Part shown: in pieces, positions 19,781 to 28,035 of the stretch | Layout: each line of letters opens with the position of its first letter | How positions within the stretch are numbered: the first letter of the stretch is position 1 | Assembly: GCA_902462065.1 (NCBI GenBank) | Contig: CABQAK010000027.1 | Span: 1 to 33,072 of the forward strand | Source of the DNA: an uncultured Collinsella sp. | GTDB lineage: Bacteria; Actinomycetota; Coriobacteriia; Coriobacteriales; Coriobacteriaceae | Reading direction: 5' to 3' | DNA length: 33,072 bases | The notes under the pieces: model-generated | Databases searched by the model: none | Seen by the model: the letters and a program-made list of their open reading frames with translations, nothing else | Told to the model about the DNA's origin: nothing | Translations under genes and position numbers: made by a program

Positions 19781-22700
19781 GGCGACCACCTCGATCTTGA
19801 TCGCGATGGCGGTGAGCATGCATCCATGTCGCGGCAAAGCACAGCAGCGAAGCGCCAGCCAGATACGTCATAGTCAAGCCGGCACCGCCTGCCTCGGGAA
19901 GCGTGGTCGAGTATCTGTTGGTAAAAGTCGGCGGGGTCGAAGAGCCATTGTCGTAGGTGACGGTGGCGACGAGATTCCTCTCACCGTTGTCCACCTTAAC
20001 CGTGACCTTGTGCTGGGTCCTGTCGTAGGTGATGTGGTCCTTGACGTTGTTCTCGGCGCCCTCGGGGACGACCTCAGAGATGGTATAAGTATAGGTATCG
20101 GCCTTGTTGTAGTCGACGTTGAAGGAGACGTTGCCCATGGCATCGTTGGTCACCGTTTGGAGCACCCTGTCCTTGTCATCCTTGAGCGCGAACGAGAACT
20201 GACCTTCCTTGAACGTTCCGCCTGCGAGCACCTTCTCTGCGTTAATAACCGCCTTGCCCGTCATGCGGTTGTCGTAGACCCAGATCTCGTCCTTCTTTGT
20301 ATCGTCGATGATCTCCGCACCGTCGACGATGTCCTTTGCCTTAGTTAGCGCAGCCTGATAATCCTTGTCGCTCGCGCTGCCCTTGAGCATGATCCACGTG
20401 GGATCGGCCTTGGCATAGCCAACAGGCGCCTTAGTCTCCACGAGCTGATAGAGCACGCAATTACTCATCTTCTTGTCGCTTGTGCCGAACGAGATTTTGC
20501 CGTTGGCGTCGGTGGGGACGTCGATCGCGGCCTCGTCAAACGGCGTTCTGGCGTTCTCTACATTTCCGTCATCCGCAACCTGGCCCATATCCACGCTGTA
20601 GAGTGTGAACTTCGCCCCCTCGAGCGTCGCGCCGACCTGCTGGGCGTCGTACTTGGTCATCGTGATGCTGTAGCCGTTGCCGCCCGCGTTGGCGGACGCA
20701 TTTTGAATCTTCCATTTTTGCTCGTCGACCGCCGAACCCTCCGTCACCCCCGCAAGCTCGGCGGTGTTGGAAAGGGACACCTCTTCGCCGGGGTTTCCGG
20801 TCGGGATAACCTCATACTCGACCTTGAGGTATTTCCCGTCGGGCACCTCAAGAGTCAACTTCGTACGCGAGCCAGATTCATCCTTGACTTGCTCCATCTT
20901 CGACGAATAGTCCTTATCAGCCAGCGGTGACCAGGCACCATTCACCTGCTCATAGACCTTAAACGTCGACGGCACCAGCGCGCACTTGGCATCCATGGTA
21001 TCGACGAGCTCAAGGAAGTCGGTGCCATTTTTAAGGGCAACGGCAGACTCGTTAACAAGAATGGTGTATTTGATGCGATTGCTATTGGCAACCTGCTCGC
21101 CGGACTTTTTGATGACGTTGTTCTTAATGATGACGTCACCTTTACCGGAATCGAACTTTTTAACTCCTGACCCCGCGCTGGCCTTGTTGGTAAACTTCAC
21201 CTCGTTTGTGGAGGTATCGAGCTCACCGCGCTTGACCGCCGTCTTGTACGTGAGCTTTGCGTAGCCGGCATAGCTTTCAAGCTCAGTCGTGGGGATGGAG
21301 AAGGTGACCGTATTGCCGTTGCGGCTGACGTTGTCGGCGGCGAGCGTCCGACCCGCAACGACCTCCTTGGCCTCGCCTCCGCGATGAAGCCCCGTATGTT
21401 TATCATAGGGGTTCTGCACGAGCGTATACTTTGCGGAATTCGCAACATAGCTCATACCATCCGGAAGGCTATCAACGATATTCAGCGGTTTCCCGCCCAG
21501 CTTTCCAGCTCCATAGTATTCGAACTCGCCATTTGCGCCCTTATTACCCTTTTGGCGGTTTGCATACACCGTCCAGTCGACGATCCAGGCGCCCTTCTCA
21601 TCCGAGCCGTCAACGGTATGCCAATCGAAGTTCTCAACCCAAGACACCTTCGACTCCGCTTCCGGCTTCTCGACCGCGGGCATCGTTTCTCGGTTGACAA
21701 CGTACTTGATGGGTTCGGTGAACGGCCACTGTAGTCTCAGGCCCGGCGCTTCGACCGCTGCGAAGTTTGAGTACCAGCCCGACAGCGCTTCTGATGTGGT
21801 GTCGTAGGTGATAACGGCGTAGTCCTCGTTCTCGAGAGCGGCTTTCACGTTGTCGGTAACGATGATTTTGAGGTCGTAGTTTTTCTTTGTTTCATTACCC
21901 GGATAGCTGGTCGTTGGTCTCCAGTCGGTGCCCGGAACCAGCTCGGTATTGCCGATTTTAATGGTAATGGAGCTTTCGTCGACACCAAGTTTCTGCGGCC
22001 ATGCCGACTGAAACGTGTCCTTCACCGTCACCTCGCCTGGATGGGCCGCATTGACGATCGCCTTCAGCGCGACCTTCGTCTCCCACGTCGCCCTGCCCGT
22101 CGACGCCGCCTCATCGTATCTCACGAGCCTCTTGGTGATCGGCACAACACCCGTCAGCTGCGGCGTGAAACTGCCATCATCCGTACCGGAAACGGAACCT
22201 TTGCGCTCGATGGTCGCGCTGTTGCGCACGGTGTCGTACGAGTTCGTATCGTTCATCTTGGTGTGATAAACGATGCAGTAGGTGGCATATTTATCGTTAA
22301 GGTTGTCCGGGAACGTATAGGAAAAGGTATCTTTCGACGAATCAAGAGCACGCTCGTAGATCTTGACTCCATCCGATTCTGACGTACCTTTGTAAACCGT
22401 GTAACTCCCCGTATACGTTTGTTTAGCGTCCAACTTATCGGTGAACTTGTAGCCACTCATGTCAGCCTTGAGCTCGCCTTGGTTGAGTTTGACTGTCCAT
22501 GCGATGTCGGACGGGGTGCCCTTGCCCGTCTTCTGAATCATGTCATAACGGAAGCTGCTGGGTGCGACGCCCTCAATCTTGCCGCTAGGACGATCGCCGA
22601 CGCCCCACTCCCAGGCTGCTGTGTTTTTGGATGCAGGTTGATTGTGGATGAACTCTCCGTTTTTCGCGGAGATATCTCTCTTCAGCTTGGTTTCATACGT

Positions 22701-23525
22701 AATCGTATGGACACCTTGGGGAAGGCTGCCCAAGTTCTCGATGGTCGCGGTCTGACCTTCGATTTTTGGCTGCGATCCAATCGTCTTGTTATCGAGCTTA
22801 AAGCTGTCTTTCACAAATTCGAAGTTGGCGCCCAGCGTATCGGTGAACTTGACGTTCGTGGCATATGACTCGACGGTGAGTTTAACGGTCCAGGTCACCT
22901 TGGCCACGCCGTCGGCGCCCTGGGAGAAGGCCCCCGACTTCTCCCCCGTGACATTGCCGTCCTTGGTGGGGATATTGATCGTTCCCATACCGGGGAACAC
23001 GACAGATGCGTTGCCACCAGAACCGACATCCTTGTTTTTAAGCTGGAACGAGAAGTTCGCCGCGACATGAACGTCTGCGGGATTGGACGAGAGCCACGCC
23101 TCGTCAAACGTAAAGATAACCTTGTTGCCCTTGATCTTCCATGTGCCAGCCTTGGCGGCGGTAGCCTCCGGACCCTCCATGAGGTCGCCACCGTCGTTAT
23201 CGTCGACGACAATGGTATCGAGAAACTCATAGACAGCGATGTTATTCCCGGGCTTAGGCTCCTTGCCGGTGTTGAACATTGCCGAGAAAGCTCCATAGAG
23301 CTTCGAAGTAGACGTTACAGCGCTATCGAGCTTTTGAGTATGGCTCTCGTCGGTAAACAGCCCAACCGTAACGCCCGCCGTCGTCCCATCAATCACAATC
23401 GGCGTCGGCGTGCTCACGTCCTCGGCGCGCACGGGGGCTGCGCCGTGAAAAACTGCGGCGGTGAGGCTAATTAGAATAAAGATCAGGGCCGCCATACCCA
23501 GCGACCGTGAGCGGTGTGCGTCCAT
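19773..23525 (-). CDS. Large multi-domain adhesin/pilin with LPEAG sorting signal
   Basis: A 1250-residue surface protein. The signal peptide covers about 1-34 (cleavage near VRA-ED). About 900 residues of repeated adhesin-like beta domains follow; each opens with a strand such as VTWTVKL, IAWTVKL, ATWETKV or WIVDWTVY and a FTDTL / FTDKL / VKDTF / IVDSL / LVDTM turn. A CnaB/SpaA domain (about 945-1087; Lys in TMTKYD, Glu in QLVETKAPVGY, Asn in VYDNR) precedes an FctA/Spy0128-type pilin domain (about 1088-1208; Lys near 1098, Glu near 1151 in TISEV, Asn near 1203 in FTNRY). The end is LPEAG (1209-1213), a hydrophobic helix and a basic tail. AGGGGA precedes the ATG. It is first in a two-gene operon. 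No sortase is encoded in the window. The ligand is unknown. Confidence 0.88.
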   Translation of the reverse strand: MDAHRSRSLGMAALIFILISLTAAVFHGAAPVRAEDVSTPTPIVIDGTTAGVTVGLFTDESHTQKLDSAVTSTSKLYGAFSAMFNTGKEPKPGNNIAVYEFLDTIVVDDNDGGDLMEGPEATAAKAGTWKIKGNKVIFTFDEAWLSSNPADVHVAANFSFQLKNKDVGSGGNASVVFPGMGTINIPTKDGNVTGEKSGAFSQGADGVAKVTWTVKLTVESYATNVKFTDTLGANFEFVKDSFKLDNKTIGSQPKIEGQTATIENLGSLPQGVHTITYETKLKRDISAKNGEFIHNQPASKNTAAWEWGVGDRPSGKIEGVAPSSFRYDMIQKTGKGTPSDIAWTVKLNQGELKADMSGYKFTDKLDAKQTYTGSYTVYKGTSESDGVKIYERALDSSKDTFSYTFPDNLNDKYATYCIVYHTKMNDTNSYDTVRNSATIERKGSVSGTDDGSFTPQLTGVVPITKRLVRYDEAASTGRATWETKVALKAIVNAAHPGEVTVKDTFQSAWPQKLGVDESSITIKIGNTELVPGTDWRPTTSYPGNETKKNYDLKIIVTDNVKAALENEDYAVITYDTTSEALSGWYSNFAAVEAPGLRLQWPFTEPIKYVVNRETMPAVEKPEAESKVSWVENFDWHTVDGSDEKGAWIVDWTVYANRQKGNKGANGEFEYYGAGKLGGKPLNIVDSLPDGMSYVANSAKYTLVQNPYDKHTGLHRGGEAKEVVAGRTLAADNVSRNGNTVTFSIPTTELESYAGYAKLTYKTAVKRGELDTSTNEVKFTNKASAGSGVKKFDSGKGDVIIKNNVIKKSGEQVANSNRIKYTILVNESAVALKNGTDFLELVDTMDAKCALVPSTFKVYEQVNGAWSPLADKDYSSKMEQVKDESGSRTKLTLEVPDGKYLKVEYEVIPTGNPGEEVSLSNTAELAGVTEGSAVDEQKWKIQNASANAGGNGYSITMTKYDAQQVGATLEGAKFTLYSVDMGQVADDGNVENARTPFDEAAIDVPTDANGKISFGTSDKKMSNCVLYQLVETKAPVGYAKADPTWIMLKGSASDKDYQAALTKAKDIVDGAEIIDDTKKDEIWVYDNRMTGKAVINAEKVLAGGTFKEGQFSFALKDDKDRVLQTVTNDAMGNVSFNVDYNKADTYTYTISEVVPEGAENNVKDHITYDRTQHKVTVKVDNGERNLVATVTYDNGSSTPPTFTNRYSTTLPEAGGAGLTMTYLAGASLLCFAATWMHAHRHRDQDRGGRRE

Positions 23526-23686
23526 AGTTGTCCCCTAATTCCTACAACACAGTGTGGAATACGGCGAATCGTCGGATCGAACACAAGCCCCAACATCAAC
23601 GAGAACCTACCTAGCGCATTGCAAGAACCCATTGGGGAGCACCTTCTAAGACGGTTCGTCTATGCCACAATGCATAAAATAATATA

Positions 23687-23716
23687 TAGATACCAATCAT
23701 GTAAACCGCAGGTCAA
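23687..23716 (-). promoter_or_regulatory. Candidate promoter of the adhesin operon
   Basis: On the minus strand there is a -35 TTGACC (23711-23716), an 18-bp spacer and a -10 TATCTA (23687-23692), in an AT-rich stretch. A perfect CTGTTAACAG palindrome (23751-23760) lies about 35 bp upstream and could be an operator. The leader would be about 155 bases. The gap 23526-23858 otherwise shows no supported gene. Confidence 0.35.
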
Positions 23717-23858
23717 TAGGTCTTTTAATTTAATACCAGTTGATATTTATCTGTTAACAGTTTTGCATCATACCGGCTATATTCAGTGGAATTATGTATA
23801 TGTTTAAACAACTTAACTTTGGCTGGAAAGCCGATTGGGGGGATAGCCGCCCCAGCTG

Positions 23859-23888
23859 TGGTGCAAACGAACCCGTCCCCTTACACCA
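23859..23888. repeat. REP-like hairpin, third unit
   Basis: The ends TGGTG and CACCA pair around a core whose minus strand matches unit 2 (17956-17980) at about 17 of 22 positions, including AAGGGG, GGTT and TTTGCA. It abuts the typA terminator. Confidence 0.55.
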
Positions 23889-23926
23889 AAGAAAGGGCGC
23901 CGACCATTGCGGTCGACGCCCTTTCT
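23884..23926 (-). terminator. Terminator after typA
   Basis: Arms 23890-23899 and 23917-23926 pair over 10 bp, continuing inward after one mismatch for 5 bp (23901-23905 with 23911-23915). On the minus strand TTTCTTTGG follows. It lies 25 bp beyond the typA stop. Confidence 0.85.
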
Positions 23927-23951
23927 CGTTAGACGTTATAAAGCCCAGCGC

Positions 23952-25790
<1,839 letters not shown>

Positions 25791-25907
25791 GTAGTTCCCC
25801 TATCTTCTATCCATATACAAACGGCACGCGTATGCGGCCCGCCCAGCGATACAACGCTCAGCGGGAATATTGAGCCTTTTACCGAAAACTCGTTTATTTT
25901 AGCGATT

Positions 25908-26357
25908 TTAGATGAGAGGGGTTTCCTCACCTGCAGGTTCAGGGTCGCTCCACATAAAACCATCGCCGGCGCCCATGCCCTCATACAGCACATATGCCGA
26001 AAAACCACTCTCGAGCGTGGTTTCGAAGAAGCTCACGAGCAGAGCGTCGTGATAGCCGCCGTCAATCTCGACGCAGCCGGTGTAGCCGATGGCATATCGG
26101 GCGATACGGCCCAGGCCCTCGTCCTTAAGACCCATCTTGTGCTCGGAGATAAAGTTGGTGGCCGCCTCCAGGCACGCCTCTTCGCCGTCCTCGTCGAGCG
26201 CCGCCAGATATCGGTTGGAAGCAGCGTCCTCAATCGCCACAACTACGCCCGGATTCTCGCCGGCGGCAAGGTCGTCCAAGAACGCACCAATCAGGTCACA
26301 CACCATGGCGTCGAGCTCGGCGGAGACGTTACCGGCGTCCTGCATATCCTGTGCCAT
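25908..26357 (-). CDS. Hypothetical acidic cytoplasmic protein
   Basis: I do not recognise a family for this 149-residue protein. It is acidic, without signal peptide or transmembrane helix, and has an alpha/beta look: a helical N-terminal third (about 1-30), then strands such as NPGVVVAIED, CVEIDGGYHDALLVSFF and AYVLYEG. GGAAGG lies 7 bases before the ATG. It follows the 129-residue membrane protein by 30 bases, so it is probably the last gene of a three-gene operon headed by the bifunctional-nuclease-family gene. Confidence 0.72.
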   Translation of the reverse strand: MAQDMQDAGNVSAELDAMVCDLIGAFLDDLAAGENPGVVVAIEDAASNRYLAALDEDGEEACLEAATNFISEHKMGLKDEGLGRIARYAIGYTGCVEIDGGYHDALLVSFFETTLESGFSAYVLYEGMGAGDGFMWSDPEPAGEETPLI

Positions 26358-26387
26358 CTTTAGACCTTCCCATCGAGTCTGGCGTCG

Positions 26388-26777
26388 TTACAGTTCTTGT
26401 GCCTCGGCGGCGATCTTGGCGGCGGCGTCGCGGGCGCGCATCATATCCATCGCGCGCTTGTCGAGCACCTTGATCTGACTGGTCAGCATGACCGCATCGA
26501 CCACGCCCCAGATCACGAGGCCCGTAGAGATCGAAAACCCAAGCGCACCAACTGTACCACGAAGGCGCGAGCAGATTGCCGCGACAAGGACGGAGACGAC
26601 AACCATCTTGATAAACGAGCCGCGGCGCTCGCGAAGCGTGCGGGCCTGCGTCACATAGGCAATGCGAGCCGCCTCAGAAGCCTCCGAGCGCATCTGGGCC
26701 TCGCGCGCAATGGCCGCCGCCTCAGCCGACATACCGCCGGCCATCAGCGAACGCTCCGCAACCTGGACGCCCCGCAT
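26388..26777 (-). CDS. Small membrane protein, hypothetical
   Basis: A 129-residue protein of unknown function. Two hydrophobic helices (about 56-70 and 76-98) are flanked by Ala/Arg/Glu-rich amphipathic segments likely to form coiled coils (about 15-50 and 105-129). Its ATG directly follows the stop of the upstream gene (TAAATG) without a clear ribosome site, suggesting coupled re-initiation. An alternative start at 26744 (MAGGMSAEAA) has GGAG about 9 bases upstream and would remove 11 residues. It is the middle gene of a three-gene unit. Confidence 0.72.
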   Translation of the reverse strand: MRGVQVAERSLMAGGMSAEAAAIAREAQMRSEASEAARIAYVTQARTLRERRGSFIKMVVVSVLVAAICSRLRGTVGALGFSISTGLVIWGVVDAVMLTSQIKVLDKRAMDMMRARDAAAKIAAEAQEL

Positions 26778-27278
26778 TTAGAAGTCATCGGGGGAGAGCG
26801 TATGGACGAACTCGTCGAACTTCTCGAACTCCTGCTCGTCGTCAACTTCCTCGGCATGGGCAGAAACGGTGCCCAGGCGATTCATGATGTCGTCCTCCAC
26901 AAACATGGGGGCATTGCTGCGCACGGCAAGGGCAATGGCATCACTGGGGCGGGCGTCGATCTTGCGCTCGTCACCATCGGCCAGCACGACAATCGTCGCG
27001 TAGAACGCCGGCGGCTCGGCGCGAACGATCTCGATGCGCTCGAGCTTGGCGCCCAGGGCGCCAACAGTATCGAGCAACAGGTCATGGGTAATCGGGCGCT
27101 CGGCGCGGCCGCTATCGATGCCACGGCTAATGGCAGCAGCCTCAAACGAACCAGTCTGAATGGAAAGGGAACGCAACGGCGCGGGCGAGTCCGATTTGCT
27201 GCAGCGCTCGCGAAGCACGATAAGCGATGGCACGGGACCGGCGGCCATGACGATGGTCTCTATGTCGACACGAACCAT
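26778..27278 (-). CDS. Bifunctional nuclease family protein (DUF151)
   Basis: A 166-residue protein matching the BFN/DUF151 family. It has the core LSIQTGSFEAAAIS, TGSFEA-like loop, HDLLLDTVGALGAKLERIEI, then FYATIVVLADG and the signature DARPSDAIALAVRSNAPMFV, followed by an acidic tail. Family members have been linked to RNase and DNase activity, but many are uncharacterised, so the enzymatic role here is not certain. The ATG at 27278 has a strong GGAGGTG site; the frame is open 16 codons further without support. It has its own candidate promoter and leads a three-gene operon. Confidence 0.9.
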   Translation of the reverse strand: MVRVDIETIVMAAGPVPSLIVLRERCSKSDSPAPLRSLSIQTGSFEAAAISRGIDSGRAERPITHDLLLDTVGALGAKLERIEIVRAEPPAFYATIVVLADGDERKIDARPSDAIALAVRSNAPMFVEDDIMNRLGTVSAHAEEVDDEQEFEKFDEFVHTLSPDDF

Positions 27279-27335
27279 GGAACACCTCCGGTACGTAGCG
27301 GTTAACACACGGCAGGGTTGCCGCATTGAATAGCT

Positions 27336-27365
27336 ATACTACCCAATCTTTCGCACAGCACACAA
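27336..27365 (-). promoter_or_regulatory. Candidate promoter of the DUF151 operon
   Basis: On the minus strand there is a -35 TTGTGT (27360-27365), an 18-bp spacer and a -10 TAGTAT (27336-27341). Predicted start is near 27329, about 50 bases before the ATG. Confidence 0.5.
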
Positions 27366-27392
27366 AACCAAAATGAGATTTATCGCAGACAA

Positions 27393-27423
27393 GAAAAAAG
27401 CCCCGAGGCAACGCCCCAGGGCT
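27393..27423 (-). terminator. Terminator of the tRNA cluster
   Basis: An 11-bp stem with two G-U pairs (27399-27409 with 27413-27423) and a 3-nt loop, followed on the minus strand by TTTTTTCTT. It lies 15 bp past tRNA-Ile. Confidence 0.92.
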
Positions 27424-27437
27424 CTTCACAGTTTTGA

Positions 27438-27514
27438 TGGTGGACCTGACAAGATTCGAACTTGTGACCTCCCGGTTATCAGCCGGACGCTCTAACCAAC
27501 TGAGCTACAGGTCC
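27438..27514 (-). tRNA. tRNA-Ile (anticodon GAT), CCA encoded
   Basis: Standard cloverleaf on the minus strand: acceptor GGACCTG with CAGGTCC, D arm TAGCTCAGTTGG, anticodon loop CTGATAA giving GAT, T arm with GTTCGAAT and encoded CCA. It is identical to the second copy at 27662-27738. Confidence 0.97.
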
Positions 27515-27518
27515 ATCA

Positions 27519-27594
27519 TGGTGGAGGTTAGGGGGATCGAACCCCTGACCTCAGGCTTGCAAAGCCCGCGCTCTCCCAGCTGAGCTAAACCCCC
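27519..27594 (-). tRNA. tRNA-Ala (anticodon TGC), CCA encoded
   Basis: Standard cloverleaf on the minus strand: acceptor GGGGGTT with AACCTCC (one G-U), D arm TAGCTCAGCTGG, anticodon loop around TGC, T arm with GTTCGATC and encoded CCA. It lies 4 bases upstream of the first tRNA-Ile, so the two are cotranscribed. Confidence 0.97.
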
Positions 27595-27605
27595 ACGGAG
27601 ACAGT

Positions 27606-27650
27606 AATAAACACCCCAGCGGCGACTCGGCTCTCGCTGGGGTGTTTATT
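27606..27650 (-). terminator. 16-bp perfect hairpin between tRNA-Ile and tRNA-Ala
   Basis: Arms 27606-27621 and 27635-27650 are exact reverse complements with a 13-nt loop. Only a weak T-rich run (TTTATT) is present, as part of the stem end. It lies just downstream of the second tRNA-Ile and 12 bp upstream of tRNA-Ala. It may terminate or serve as a processing site. Confidence 0.7.
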
Positions 27651-27661
27651 GCGAAAGAAAG

Positions 27662-27738
27662 TGGTGGACCTGACAAGATTCGAACTTGTGACCTCCCGGT
27701 TATCAGCCGGACGCTCTAACCAACTGAGCTACAGGTCC
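27662..27738 (-). tRNA. tRNA-Ile (anticodon GAT), second identical copy
   Basis: The same 77 bases as 27438-27514, with encoded CCA. It is the first gene of the cluster, directly downstream of a near-consensus promoter. Confidence 0.97.
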
Positions 27739-27752
27739 ATCGCGCAAGGGAT

Positions 27753-27782
27753 ATATTAGACGAGTCGTTACGCGCGCGTCAA
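27753..27782 (-). promoter_or_regulatory. Promoter of the tRNA-Ile/Ala/Ile cluster
   Basis: On the minus strand there is a -35 TTGACG (27777-27782), an 18-bp spacer and a -10 TAATAT (27753-27758). Predicted start is about 8 bases before the tRNA-Ile. The -35 lies 3 bp from the edge of the palindromic element. Confidence 0.82.
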
Positions 27783-27785
27783 CAA

Positions 27786-27969
27786 CTTTTTTGAAAATCT
27801 TTGGGAGGGATGGTCGCTGGGCTGACGAGATGGTTTTGGTTTGCTGCTCGGACAGTCCTGCGCAAGACGAAGGCCACATTAAGCGGCCTTCTTTGCGTGC
27901 GGAACTCGCGACAAACCAAAACCATCTCGCCAGCCCAGCGACCATGGGGTCCCAAGCTTGTCAAAAAAG
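27786..27969. repeat. Long palindromic (MITE-like or foldback) element
   Basis: The inner arms 27810-27843 and 27912-27945 are 34-bp inverted repeats with one mismatch. Outward, imperfect pairing continues through TTGGGA and CTTTTTTGA to about 27786 and 27969. Inside is a perfect small hairpin GAAGGCC / GGCCTTC, with further partial pairing, so nearly the whole element can fold into one long hairpin. There is no transposase or believable protein in it. It sits between the gyrA terminator and the tRNA promoter. It may be a MITE, a foldback repeat or a structured RNA. Confidence 0.78.
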
Positions 27970-27995
27970 CGGTCGGCGCGCAGTGCGCCGACCGC
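27962..27995 (-). terminator. Terminator of gyrB-gyrA
   Basis: A perfect 11-bp GC stem (27969-27979 with 27985-27995), a 5-nt loop and, on the minus strand, TTTTTT. It lies about 40 bp past the gyrA stop. The outer end of the palindromic element overlaps the T run. Confidence 0.9.
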
Positions 27996-28035
27996 CGATA
28001 TATGGGGTCTGATGATTTTTACCAGCTAGGGCCTC

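Noticed and set aside
23514..23807. A 97-codon plus-strand frame upstream of the adhesin gene
   Set aside because: It has no ribosome site or family features and overlaps the candidate promoter and the start of the minus-strand gene.
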